From: Aureimonas sp. Leaf427 | Lineage (GTDB): Bacteria; Pseudomonadota; Alphaproteobacteria; Rhizobiales; Rhizobiaceae | NCBI RefSeq assembly: GCF_001425485.1 | Contig: NZ_LMQW01000052.1 | Location: forward strand, 104,224-168,223 | Direction of reading: 5' to 3' | DNA length: 64,000 nucleotides | Part shown: positions 33,059-41,904 of the stretch, piece after piece | How positions within the stretch are numbered: position 1 is the first letter of the stretch | How the letters are laid out: every line of letters starts with the position of its first letter | Notes under the pieces: model-generated | Database searches by the model: none | Seen by the model: only the letters and a program-made list of their open reading frames with translations | What the model was told of the DNA's origin: nothing | Position numbers and translations under genes: made by a program

Positions 33059-34375
33059 ATGACGATGGTCAACGCTTTTGGCGCGGAGGATTTCGCGCGC
33101 CTCAGCCCGGCGGAACAGGCGCTGATCGAGCGGCGCGAACGGGTGATGGGACCGGCCTATCGGCTGTTCTACGAACGTCCGATCCATATCGTGCGAGGCG
33201 AAGGCGTCTGGCTCTTCGACAAGGACGGACAGCCCTTTCTCGACGCCTACAACAACGTCGCCTCGCTCGGCCATTGCCATCCGAAGGTGGTGGAGGCGAT
33301 CACCCGCCAAACCGCCGTCCTCAACACGCACACGCGCTACCTGCACGAGAGCGTCATCGACTATGCGGAACGGCTGACGGCGACTTTCCCGGACGCGCTG
33401 AGCCAGGCGATGCTGACCTGCACCGGCAGCGAGGCGAACGATCTGGCGGTGCGCATCGCCCGCCATGTCACGGGCGGCACCGGCATCGTCGTGACCCGCC
33501 TCGCCTATCACGGCGTGACCGGGGCGGTGGCCGAGTTCTCGCCCTCGCTCGGCCCCTCCGTCGATCTCGGAACGCATGTGCGCACCGTCGATGCGCCCGA
33601 TCCCTATCGCCAGTCGCCGGAGGAGGCGCGCGATCGCTTCGGCCGCGACGTCCAGGGCGCGATCGATGATCTCCGGCGGCACGGCATCAAGCCGGCGCTC
33701 CTGATCGTCGACACGATCTTTTCCAGCGATGGCGTCGTTCCCGAGCCGAAGGGCTTCTTGCGGCCGGCCGTCGAGGCCATGCGCCGCGCCGGCGGACTGT
33801 TCGTCGCCGACGAGGTACAGCCGGGCTTCGGCCGCACCGGCGATACGATGTGGGGCTTCCAGCGCCACGAGGTCGAGCCGGACATGGTCACGCTCGGCAA
33901 GCCGATGGGCAACGGCTATCCGATGGCCGGCCTCGTCGTCCGGCCGGAGGTCATCGCCGATTTCGGCGCGAAGATCCGATATTTCAACACGTTCGGCGGC
34001 AACCCGATCGCCGCGGCGGCCGGAATCGCCGTGCTGGAGGCCCTGGCGGCCGAGCGGCTGCAGGAGAACGCCCGCGATGTCGGCGCCTATATCCGCGCCG
34101 GAATCGCCGGGCTCGCCGGCGAATTCCCCGCGATCGGGGACGTGCGGGGCGCGGGCCTGTTCATCGGCGTCGAGATGGTGTCCGACCCGGCGGCCAGAAC
34201 GCCGGATGCCGCAATCGCCACGCGGCTGGTCAACGGCCTGCGCGAACGGCGCGTGCTGATCAGCGCATCCGGCCGGAACGCCAATATCCTGAAGATCCGC
34301 CCGCCCCTCGTCTTCTCGCGCGAAAACGCCGACACCCTCATCGAAGCCATGTGCGATACGCTGAAGGCGATGTAG
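33059..34375 (+). CDS. class III PLP enzyme, phospho-lyase (AGXT2L-type) or aminotransferase
   Basis: This 438-residue fold-type I PLP enzyme of class III has GSEAN (123-127) for phosphate binding, Asp251 in FVADEVQPGFGRTG and the PLP lysine Lys281 in TLGKPMGNGYPMAG. The GKPMGNGYP form, rather than SKxxGGGxP, is seen in the ethanolamine-phosphate / 5-phosphohydroxylysine phospho-lyases (ETNPPL/PHYKPL). Together with the kinase 4 bp upstream, the pair should phosphorylate an amino alcohol and then eliminate phosphate and ammonia to give an aldehyde or semialdehyde. A plain omega-transaminase remains possible. Confidence 0.85.
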   Translation: MTMVNAFGAEDFARLSPAEQALIERRERVMGPAYRLFYERPIHIVRGEGVWLFDKDGQPFLDAYNNVASLGHCHPKVVEAITRQTAVLNTHTRYLHESVIDYAERLTATFPDALSQAMLTCTGSEANDLAVRIARHVTGGTGIVVTRLAYHGVTGAVAEFSPSLGPSVDLGTHVRTVDAPDPYRQSPEEARDRFGRDVQGAIDDLRRHGIKPALLIVDTIFSSDGVVPEPKGFLRPAVEAMRRAGGLFVADEVQPGFGRTGDTMWGFQRHEVEPDMVTLGKPMGNGYPMAGLVVRPEVIADFGAKIRYFNTFGGNPIAAAAGIAVLEALAAERLQENARDVGAYIRAGIAGLAGEFPAIGDVRGAGLFIGVEMVSDPAARTPDAAIATRLVNGLRERRVLISASGRNANILKIRPPLVFSRENADTLIEAMCDTLKAM

Positions 34376-34392
34376 GCACCCGACGAGGGCGC

Positions 34393-34411
34393 CGGGACGG
34401 GAACGGTCCCG
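34393..34411. terminator. short hairpin between convergent genes
   Basis: CGGGAC (34393-34398) and GTCCCG (34406-34411) form a 6-bp stem with a 7-nt loop, between the PLP-enzyme stop (plus) and the molybdenum-subunit stop (minus). It could stop both transcripts. No T-run is present. Confidence 0.35.
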
Positions 34412-34412
34412 A

Positions 34413-36791
34413 TCAGTCGCTGCGGCCGTGCGGGCGCAGGAGATTGTCGCCCCAGCGCGGCGCGATGTGGGGAAGGTCGAGTTCGGGCTTGCGGCCGAGC
34501 ATGAGTTCCAGAACCCGCGGTGGCGTCAGCGGCAGTTCCTGGACGCGCTTTCCCGTCGCATTCGCCACGGCGCAGGCGATCGTCGCGCCGACATTGAGGA
34601 TCGGCACCTCGCCCGCACCCTTGGTGCCGAGCGGACCCATGGACGGCGCGCCTTCGTGGAGCTCGATCCGGACCGGCACGACGTCCCCGGCCAGGGGCAC
34701 GCGATAGGTTTCGAAGCCGCTCTGGCGGATGCGCCCGGCGGCGTCGATGCCGGCCTCCTCGTGCAGGGCGTAGCCGAGCCCCTGGACGACGCCGCCCTGG
34801 ATCTGACCGTGGATGGCGCTCGGATTCAGAGCCCGTCCGACATCCTGCACGACCCGATAGGCCAGCACCTCGACATGGCCGGTCTCGGGATCGACCGCGA
34901 CGTCGCAGTCGTGCACGGCGAAGACGGGAATATCGAGCGCCTCGATGAAATGTCCGGCCGCGCAGCCGGCCATGGCGGGCGTGTCCCGGCCGGTAAAGGC
35001 GCCGGTCCCGGCGACCGGACCGTGTCTTGCCTGGGCGCGTGCCGCGACTTCGGCGATGGCGTAGCCGAACCCGTTCGCCCCGGCGATCTCGATCCGGCCG
35101 TTCTCCATGACGAGATCTTCGGGATCGGCCTCCAGCATCTCGGCCGCCACCGCGAGGAGCTTGGTCCTCACCTCGTTGGCGGCCGAGAGGCTCGCCGCGC
35201 CGAGCGAGACCGTGGTGCGGCCGCCGCCGACGCCGACGTCGAAGCCCGCCGCATCCGTATCGGCGGTGCGCACGATCACCTGGTCCGGCCGCAGACCGAG
35301 CGCACCGGCGACGATCTGCGGCAGCGCCTGCATCATCGAGCCCGAACCGATCTCGACGCCGGAGGTGACGAGAGTCGCGCTGCCGTCGGCGTTCATGTTG
35401 ACGGTGGCGGCGGAGGGGCCGGTGAAGACGAACCAGGTGCCGACCGTCGTCGCGCGCCCGTACAGTCGCCCGTCCTGTCGCCCCTCCTGTAGCAAAAAGC
35501 TCGGCGAGGCCGCGCGCAGGGCCTCCATCTTGTCCAGCATCGGGCGCAGCACGTCGCCTTCGAAGACCTGGCCGGTCGCGCCGAGGTCGCCGGCTCCGAT
35601 CACGTTGCGCCGCCGAAACTCCAGCGGGTCCATGCCGATCGACGCGCAGATCTCGTCCGTATGGCGCTCCAGCGCGAAGGTGTTGTAGACGCCGTTGCAG
35701 GCCCGGAAGGCGCCGTTCGGCGGCGAGTTCGTGTAGACGGCGCGCGAGACGATGCGTGCCGCGCCGAGGCGGTAGTTCCCGCCGAGCGTATGCGCCGTCA
35801 TGGTGGTGAGGAAGATCTGCTCGCCGCCATAGGCGCCGCAATCCATCAGCACCACGGCCTCGCGCCCGGCGATCTCGCCCTCGCGCGTCACCGCCGATCG
35901 CATGCGGATCTCGGCATTCTCGCGGAAGAGACAGGTCAGCATCTCCTCCTGCCGCGAATTGACGAGCCGCACCGGGCGCCGGCTCTTGCGGGCGAGCAGC
36001 GCGGCGAAGGGCTCCATCGCCCAGTCGAACTTCAGGCCGAAGGCGCCGCCGACGGGCGGGACGGTCACCCGGACATCGGAGGGCCGCACGCCGAGAAGAC
36101 GGGCCGTCGTGTTGCGAACCGTCCAGGGCACCTGCGTCGAGGTCTCGATGTGGAACCGCCCGTCCTCGAAACTGGCAAGGACGGCGCGCGGCTCGAAGGC
36201 GACATGGTTCTGGCGCCCGACGCGGAAGGCGCTCTCGACGACGACGACGTCGGGGCGGGCGAAGGCGGCATCGACGTCGCCGCGCACCGACGTCGCCTCC
36301 CAGGCGATGTTGCCGCCATGGGTGCCGCCCTCGAAAAGGACCTCGTAGTCCCGCCAGTGGGGATGGACGAGCGGAGCGCCCTCGGCGAGGGCCGACTGCA
36401 TGTCCACGGCGGCGGCGAGCGGTTCGATCTCGACCTCGACCGCCGACAGGGCCGCCTCGGCCTCGGCCAGCGTTTCGGCCGCGATCGCCGCGAGGGGCTC
36501 TCCGTCGTAGCGCACCACGTCGCTGGCAAAGAGCGGATGATCGGCGATGCCGATTCCCGCCTGCCCCGGCGCGTCGGCCGCCACGACGATCGCGCAAACG
36601 CCCGGCATGGCCTCGGCCCGGCTCGTATCGATGCGCAGGATGCGGCCCGACGGAACCCTGGAGCGGAGCACGACGGCGTGCAGCATGCCGGAACTCTTAC
36701 GATCGATCGTGTAGCGCGTCAGGCCCATCAGCTTGTCGCGCGCATCCCGGCGGCGGAAGTCCGATACCGTGGCATTGGGAAAGGCGTCCAT
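34413..36791 (-). CDS. molybdenum hydroxylase large subunit (xanthine-dehydrogenase/CoxL type)
   Basis: This 792-residue molybdopterin-cytosine-dinucleotide subunit starts at the ATG preceded by GAGGAG (MDAFPNATVSDF); a start 12 codons upstream lacks such a site. Features in order are the hammerhead N-domain (GLTRYTIDRKSSGMLHAVVLRS, YDGEPLAAIAAET), the FEPRAVLA and VPPVGGAFGLKFDW molybdenum-binding loops, SPPNGAFRACNG, and the active-site glutamate in LGTKGAGEVPILNVG near the C-terminus. With the FeS and FAD subunits it hydroxylates a heterocycle or aldehyde. The substrate is not readable. It ends a nine-gene minus-strand run that starts with HyuA. Confidence 0.92.
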   Translation of the reverse strand: MDAFPNATVSDFRRRDARDKLMGLTRYTIDRKSSGMLHAVVLRSRVPSGRILRIDTSRAEAMPGVCAIVVAADAPGQAGIGIADHPLFASDVVRYDGEPLAAIAAETLAEAEAALSAVEVEIEPLAAAVDMQSALAEGAPLVHPHWRDYEVLFEGGTHGGNIAWEATSVRGDVDAAFARPDVVVVESAFRVGRQNHVAFEPRAVLASFEDGRFHIETSTQVPWTVRNTTARLLGVRPSDVRVTVPPVGGAFGLKFDWAMEPFAALLARKSRRPVRLVNSRQEEMLTCLFRENAEIRMRSAVTREGEIAGREAVVLMDCGAYGGEQIFLTTMTAHTLGGNYRLGAARIVSRAVYTNSPPNGAFRACNGVYNTFALERHTDEICASIGMDPLEFRRRNVIGAGDLGATGQVFEGDVLRPMLDKMEALRAASPSFLLQEGRQDGRLYGRATTVGTWFVFTGPSAATVNMNADGSATLVTSGVEIGSGSMMQALPQIVAGALGLRPDQVIVRTADTDAAGFDVGVGGGRTTVSLGAASLSAANEVRTKLLAVAAEMLEADPEDLVMENGRIEIAGANGFGYAIAEVAARAQARHGPVAGTGAFTGRDTPAMAGCAAGHFIEALDIPVFAVHDCDVAVDPETGHVEVLAYRVVQDVGRALNPSAIHGQIQGGVVQGLGYALHEEAGIDAAGRIRQSGFETYRVPLAGDVVPVRIELHEGAPSMGPLGTKGAGEVPILNVGATIACAVANATGKRVQELPLTPPRVLELMLGRKPELDLPHIAPRWGDNLLRPHGRSD

Positions 36792-36860
36792 GCCGTGCTC
36801 CTCAAACGTCGTCGTTGCGTCGGGCATCCGGAGCGCGGTCCGTCGTCCCGATGTCCCGCG

Positions 36861-37355
36861 TCAGGTTGCCTCGACGCCGGGCGCGACGGCCGGGCCGACG
36901 CGGTCGGAAGCGAGCGACAGGGCGGCGTCGACAATGCGCTCGTAGCCGGTGCAGCGGCAGATGTTGCCGGTCAGCGCCGCGCGGACCGCCTCGCGGCTGG
37001 GGCGCTCCGTCCGCTCGAGAAAATCGGTGAGCGTGACGACCATTCCGGGAAAGCACATGCCGCACTGGACGGCGTCGTGGCGCTCGAGCGCGGCCTGCAG
37101 CGGCGACGGGACGCCGTCGGCGCAGAGGCCCTCGATCGTGCGCACATGCGATCCCTCCACCAGCGCCGCAGGCGTCAGGCAGGACAGGGTGGGCACGCCG
37201 TCGATCAGCACCATGCAGGCGCCGCAGAAGCCTTCGCGGCAGACCGGCTTGGCGCCGGTCAGGTGGAACTCGTCGCGCAGGAGATCGACCAGTGCACCCA
37301 TGGCGGGGGCGTCGGACGAACGCTCGCGGCCGTTGACCGTCAATCGGATCGGCAT
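36861..37355 (-). CDS. molybdenum hydroxylase iron-sulfur subunit (CoxS type)
   Basis: This 164-residue protein carries two [2Fe-2S] clusters. The plant-ferredoxin type uses C39, C44, C47 and C59 (PVCREGFCGACMVLIDG, LSC). The all-helical type uses C98, C101, C133 and C135 (QCGMC, NICRCTGY). It passes electrons from the Mo site to FAD. The start MPIRLTVNGRER is the normal N-terminus. It lies 14 bp after the FAD subunit and 69 bp before the large subunit. Confidence 0.93.
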   Translation of the reverse strand: MPIRLTVNGRERSSDAPAMGALVDLLRDEFHLTGAKPVCREGFCGACMVLIDGVPTLSCLTPAALVEGSHVRTIEGLCADGVPSPLQAALERHDAVQCGMCFPGMVVTLTDFLERTERPSREAVRAALTGNICRCTGYERIVDAALSLASDRVGPAVAPGVEAT

Positions 37356-37369
37356 CGGACCTCCCGGGT

Positions 37370-38218
37370 TCAGGACGTGGCAAGAAGGGCGGCGGCGGCG
37401 CGCCGCACCAGCGCGGGCAGAACGGCGACACGGTACCAGCCGGGCGCTTCGACGCCGTCGTCGCGCCCGGTTAAGTCCGCCAGATGCGCCTTGGCGAGCA
37501 CGGCGACGGCGTCGGGATCGAGCGACCGGCCGATCAGCGCGGCTTCGAGGCCGCGCCACCTACGTGCGACCGGCTCGACCGAGCCGACCGCGATGCGGGC
37601 AGTCGCCACGCGCGAGGCCGCATCCAGCGTGACGGCGAGACTGACCACGGCCACCGGATAGTCGCCGGCCTTGCGCAGAGGCAGGCGCACATGGGCCGAA
37701 CGCTGAGGCCGGCGCGGCAGGACGACCTTCGTCAGCAGCCGGCCCGGCTCCAGCTGCGATCGCAGCTCGAGAAAGGCCTCGATGCCCATGCGGTCCACGC
37801 CGCCGGCGCCGGCCAGCTCGACCTCGGCATCCAGCGCCAGGAGAGCCGGAACGAGATCGGCGGCGGCGAAGTCGCAGGTCGAAAGGTTTCCGCCGAGGGT
37901 CGCCATGCCGCGCACGGCCGGATTGGCCGAGGCCCCGGCGGCCTCCGCCAAGGCTTCGAGACCGGAAAGTCCGGAAAGGGCGTCCGCCAAGGCGGCATGC
38001 GTGGCGCCGGCGCCGATCTCCACCGACCGATCGCCGACCTCGATCACCTTCAAGGCAGCGATCTTCGACAGTGCGACATAGGAGGTCTTGAAGGCTTCGC
38101 CGCGCAGAGGCGCGCGCATGATCCAGGTGCCGCCGGCCAGGGGTGCGCCCGCCTTCCCGCGCTCCGACAGAGCGTCGAGCGAGGACGCCAGCGTCCGTGC
38201 TACATAGACGTCCGGCAT
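37370..38218 (-). CDS. molybdenum hydroxylase FAD subunit (CoxM type)
   Basis: This 282-residue FAD-binding subunit has the two FAD motifs of the CoxM family: LAGGTWIM (residues about 28-35) and RGMATLGGNLSTCDFAAADLVPALLALDAEVEL (about 102-135). The C-terminal CO-dehydrogenase flavoprotein domain follows. It receives electrons from the FeS subunit. It comes 88 bp after the second permease of the ribose-type transporter, on the same strand, suggesting one transcription unit with import. Confidence 0.92.
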   Translation of the reverse strand: MPDVYVARTLASSLDALSERGKAGAPLAGGTWIMRAPLRGEAFKTSYVALSKIAALKVIEVGDRSVEIGAGATHAALADALSGLSGLEALAEAAGASANPAVRGMATLGGNLSTCDFAAADLVPALLALDAEVELAGAGGVDRMGIEAFLELRSQLEPGRLLTKVVLPRRPQRSAHVRLPLRKAGDYPVAVVSLAVTLDAASRVATARIAVGSVEPVARRWRGLEAALIGRSLDPDAVAVLAKAHLADLTGRDDGVEAPGWYRVAVLPALVRRAAAALLATS

Positions 38219-38306
38219 CGTGAAACCCTCCCGTGTCGGCCGATGGCCGAGGATCGTGGCGACCGGCCGGCGGGCCGCGCCCCGCCGCGATCGGAAAAGG
38301 GCGCCG

Positions 38307-39314
38307 TCAGCGCGTCGCGAGGCGGGCCCGATCGAGGACGACGCCGACGATGACGATCGCTCCGAGGACGACCATCTGCACGTAGCCGTCGATCCGCGTC
38401 AGATTCATGCCGTTGGACAGGATGGTGATGAACAGCGCGCCGAGCACCGCCGTGCCGACCCCGCCCCGCCCGCCGGCAAGGCTCGTGCCGCCGACGACCG
38501 CCGCGGCGATCGCCTGAAGCGAGAGCGAACCGCCGAGATTGGGTTCGCCCGATCCGGTGCGGGCCGTCAGCATCAGCGCGCCGAGCGCGGCGAGCGAGGA
38601 GCAGAGGACATAGGCGAGCACGAGGATGCGCTTCACCGGAAGGCCGGCGACGGAAGCGGCCCGGGGATTGGTTCCGACAATGTAGAGCGAGCGGCCGAAC
38701 ACGGTGCGCGTCAGCGCGAGGTGAAGGACGAGGCCGACGACGAGAGCGATGACGATCGCCGCGGGCACGCCGAACATGTCGCCGCGATAGAGCAGCGTCG
38801 AGAAGAGATCCGGCATGCCCTGCACGGGCTTGCCCGCCGACAGGGTCGTCGCGATGCCGATGGCGATGTTGTAGCTGCCGAGCGTCGCGACGAACGGACT
38901 GACGCCCAGAAGCGCGACGACGACGCCATTGAAGAGGCCGGTGGCGGCGCCGAGCGCGATACCGGAGAGGAGGCCGACGAGGAGGACGGCCACCGGATCG
39001 CTGCCGCTGGCCACCGCCGCCGTCATGGCCACCGCGGCGCCGACGCTGACCATCGAGACGGTCGGGCCGAGGGACAGATCGAAGCCGCGCGTGATGATCA
39101 CCACCGCCTGCGCCATGGCGAAGAGCGCGACATAGCTCGTCTGCTGCGCGATGTTGAGAAGATTGGCGGGCGACAGAACGCGGCTGTCGGCGACGGCGAA
39201 GGCGAGGAACAGGACGACCAGCGCGATCGGCAGGGCCCATTGCCAGATCTGCCGGCGCCAGGGCGATGGCGCCGTCGTCTCGGTAAGCGCCATGGGGGGA
39301 GCCAGATCAGACAC
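38307..39314 (-). CDS. ribose-type ABC transporter permease (RbsC-like), second of two
   Basis: This 335-residue permease of the RbsC/BPD_transp_2 family has about ten hydrophobic segments. Motifs include ITRGFDLSLGPTVSMVSVG, GLFNGVVVALLGVSPFVATLGSYNIAIG, GTNPRAASVAGLPVKR and AIAAAVVGGTSLAGGRGGVGTAV. The start is the GTG at 39314, eight bases inside the preceding permease gene and preceded by AGGAGGAAGACCC. The ATG at 39293 has no such site. It likely forms a heterodimer with the permease upstream. Confidence 0.9.
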   Translation of the reverse strand: MSDLAPPMALTETTAPSPWRRQIWQWALPIALVVLFLAFAVADSRVLSPANLLNIAQQTSYVALFAMAQAVVIITRGFDLSLGPTVSMVSVGAAVAMTAAVASGSDPVAVLLVGLLSGIALGAATGLFNGVVVALLGVSPFVATLGSYNIAIGIATTLSAGKPVQGMPDLFSTLLYRGDMFGVPAAIVIALVVGLVLHLALTRTVFGRSLYIVGTNPRAASVAGLPVKRILVLAYVLCSSLAALGALMLTARTGSGEPNLGGSLSLQAIAAAVVGGTSLAGGRGGVGTAVLGALFITILSNGMNLTRIDGYVQMVVLGAIVIVGVVLDRARLATR

Positions 39315-40320
39315 GGGTCTTCCTCCTGCGGCTGAACTCTTCGGCGGCCACGGCCGCCACCATGATGACCCCCAGAAAGACCGGCTGCAGGCGCGAGTCG
39401 ATCTGCAGGAGATTGAGGGCATTGCCGAGGATCGTCAGGAACAGCGCGCTGACGGTGACGATCTCAACCCGGCCGATGCCACCGCGCAGGCTGACGCCGC
39501 CGATCACGGCCGCGGCGATCGACTGGAGCATCATGCGGTCGCCGCCGAAGCTGGCCTGGCCGGAGCCGACCTGCGCGGTGAGGAGGATGCCGGTCGCCGC
39601 CGCCAAAACGCCGGACAGGGCGTAGGTTCCCACGACATGGCGGTCGATCGAGACGCCGGAAATGGTCGCCGCCTCGGCGTTGCCGCCGATGGCGAAGACG
39701 TAGCGCCCGAAGAGCGTCCGCCGCTGCACGAAGACCATCACGAGCACGACGGCGACGGCGACGTAGATCGCGGTGGGCAGGCCGAGGAACTGGGCGCGGC
39801 CGAAACCCTTCACGAAGCTGTCCGGCATGCCGTAGACGGGAATGCCGCTCGTGATCATCAGCCCCACGCCGGCCGCGGCCGACATGGTGCCGAGCGTCAC
39901 GACGAAGCCCGAGACCTTCAGCCGGGCGACGCAGATCCCGTTGACGAGCCCGACCGCGAGGCCGGAGCCGAGGCCAGCCAGCACGCCGCACGCGATGATC
40001 GCCGCCTCGTTGCCGGGAAAGGCCGCGGCGGCAAGGCCCATGACCTTGGCGGTGACGACGCTCGCCAGCGCGATCACCGCGCCAACCGACAGATCGAAGC
40101 CGCCGGCGATGATCACGATCGCCTGGCCGCAGGCGACGATGGTCAGAAGCGAGGCGTTGCGCAGGATGTTAAGAATGTTGATCGGGCCGTAGAACTGCGG
40201 CGAGACCAGCGACATGCCGAGGACGACGGCGACGAGGAGGACGGGCAGGAAGCCCAGCCGAACCGGAAAGCCGATCCGGCGCCCCGCCGCGGAGCGAAGG
40301 GCGGTTGCGGCGGCGCTCAT
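39307..40320 (-). CDS. ribose-type ABC transporter permease (RbsC-like), first of two
   Basis: This 337-residue RbsC-family permease shows the matching motifs VIIAGGFDLSVGAVIALASV, GLVNGICVARLKVSGFVVTLGTMSAA, GGNAEAATISGVSIDR and SIAAAVIGGVSLRGGIGRVEI. Two related permeases in tandem suggest a heterodimeric channel, as in autoinducer-2 or erythritol-type systems. Its ATG overlaps the ATPase stop by four bases and its stop overlaps the next permease start. Confidence 0.92.
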   Translation of the reverse strand: MSAAATALRSAAGRRIGFPVRLGFLPVLLVAVVLGMSLVSPQFYGPINILNILRNASLLTIVACGQAIVIIAGGFDLSVGAVIALASVVTAKVMGLAAAAFPGNEAAIIACGVLAGLGSGLAVGLVNGICVARLKVSGFVVTLGTMSAAAGVGLMITSGIPVYGMPDSFVKGFGRAQFLGLPTAIYVAVAVVLVMVFVQRRTLFGRYVFAIGGNAEAATISGVSIDRHVVGTYALSGVLAAATGILLTAQVGSGQASFGGDRMMLQSIAAAVIGGVSLRGGIGRVEIVTVSALFLTILGNALNLLQIDSRLQPVFLGVIMVAAVAAEEFSRRRKTRV

Positions 40321-41867
40321 GCTGCGGCCTCCGCCGGATGGTTCTGGAAGAAACCCGACAGGACGTTCTGCTCGGTCTTCGCCGCTCCTTCGAGCTCGGC
40401 GGCGATCCGGCCGTTGTGCATGACGTAGAGCCGGTTCGACAGGGCCAGCACCTCCGGCAGTTCGGAGGACACGACGATGACCGCCGCGCCCGCCTCGACC
40501 AGCCGTTTCATGAACTCGTAGACCTCGACCTTGGCGCCGACGTCGATGCCGACGCTCGGCTCGTCGAACAGGAAGATCGTGAGGTCGCGGGTCAGCGCGC
40601 GGCCGAGCATCACCTTCTGCCGGTTGCCGCCCGAAAGGTTGCCGACGGCGCGCTCGATGTCGGGCGGGCGCAGGTTCAGCTGCTGCATGATCGGGTTGAT
40701 CAGCAGCCGTTCCGCACCTTTCCGCAGCACGCCGAAGCGGATGAAGCGCTTGAGGTCGAGCGCCGTCATCGAAGCGTTCTCGCGGATCGGCCGCGTCAGG
40801 GCCAGCCCCTCCGCGACGCGGTTGGCCGGGAAATAGGCGACGCCCTTGCGCAGGCTGGCGCGCGGGCCCGCCGCTTCGTAGGGCGTTCCGTGCAGGCGGA
40901 TGGTGCCGCCGGTCACGGGCTCCAGCCCGTAGATGGCGCGCACCAGCTCCGACTTGCCGCAGCCGACCAGACCGGCGATGCCGGTGATCTCGCCGGCGCG
41001 AGCATGGAAGTTGACGCCGGCGACGATGCCGCCGGCGACGGAGAGGTTCTCCACGTCCACCGCCACCTCGCCGGGCGCATGGGCGATGGCCGGGAACAGA
41101 ACGTCGATCTTGCGGCCGGTCATCAGCTCGACCAGTTCGCCGTCCGTCACCGTGGCGGCGCCGAGCGTGCGGATGTGGCGGCCGTCGCGCAGGACGGTGA
41201 CGCGATCGGCGAGCGCCCGGATCTCCCGCATGCGGTGCGAGACGTAGACGATGCCGACGCCCTGGCTCTTCAGCTTGGCGATCAGTTCGAACAGCCGCCC
41301 CGTCTCGCGCTCGGTCAGCGAGGCCGTCGGTTCGTCGAGGATCAGAAGACGCACCTTGCCGAGCAGGGCCTTGGCGATCTCGGCCATCTGCTGATGGGCG
41401 CGCGAAAGGTCGTCGACGCGGGCGGCGGGATCGAGATCGAAGCCGAGCTCCTCGATCAGGGCCTTCGCCCGCCGGCGCATCTCGCCGGCGCGCAGCACGC
41501 CGCCGGTGGAGAGCTCGCGGCCGAGAAAGAGATTCTCTTCCACGCTCAGCGTCGGCACGAGGGAGAACTCCTGGAAGACCGGGCTGATGCCGATGGCCCG
41601 GGCGCGCTGCGGCGTCAGGGAGCGGATATCCTCGCCGCCGAAACGGAAACTGCCGCCATCGGGAGGAAAGGTGCCGGAGATGACGTTGATCAGCGTCGAT
41701 TTGCCCGCGCCGTTCTCGCCGAAGAGAACATGGAGCTCGCCCGCGCGCACGTCGACATCGACGCGGTCCAGGGCGAGGACGCCCGTGAACCGCTTCGAGA
41801 TGCCCGCCAGCCGGAGCAAGGGCTCCGATTCCGGGCGAGGCGTTCCGACTTCGCCGGCTTGCTCCAT
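40317..41867 (-). CDS. ribose-type ABC transporter two-domain ATPase (RbsA-like)
   Basis: This 516-residue protein has two ABC domains. Domain 1 has Walker A GENGAGKST, signature LSRAHQQMAEIAKAL and Walker B LLILDEPTASLT. Domain 2 has the degenerate Walker A GLVGCGKSEL that is normal for RbsA/MglA proteins, signature LSGGNRQKVMLGRAL and Walker B IFLFDEPSVGIDVG. It powers the two permeases downstream. It begins 38 bp after the binding-protein stop. Confidence 0.93.
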   Translation of the reverse strand: MEQAGEVGTPRPESEPLLRLAGISKRFTGVLALDRVDVDVRAGELHVLFGENGAGKSTLINVISGTFPPDGGSFRFGGEDIRSLTPQRARAIGISPVFQEFSLVPTLSVEENLFLGRELSTGGVLRAGEMRRRAKALIEELGFDLDPAARVDDLSRAHQQMAEIAKALLGKVRLLILDEPTASLTERETGRLFELIAKLKSQGVGIVYVSHRMREIRALADRVTVLRDGRHIRTLGAATVTDGELVELMTGRKIDVLFPAIAHAPGEVAVDVENLSVAGGIVAGVNFHARAGEITGIAGLVGCGKSELVRAIYGLEPVTGGTIRLHGTPYEAAGPRASLRKGVAYFPANRVAEGLALTRPIRENASMTALDLKRFIRFGVLRKGAERLLINPIMQQLNLRPPDIERAVGNLSGGNRQKVMLGRALTRDLTIFLFDEPSVGIDVGAKVEVYEFMKRLVEAGAAVIVVSSELPEVLALSNRLYVMHNGRIAAELEGAAKTEQNVLSGFFQNHPAEAAA

Positions 41868-41904
41868 GTCGTCTCCTTCGTTTGGACGAAAACCCCTTGC
41901 GGGC

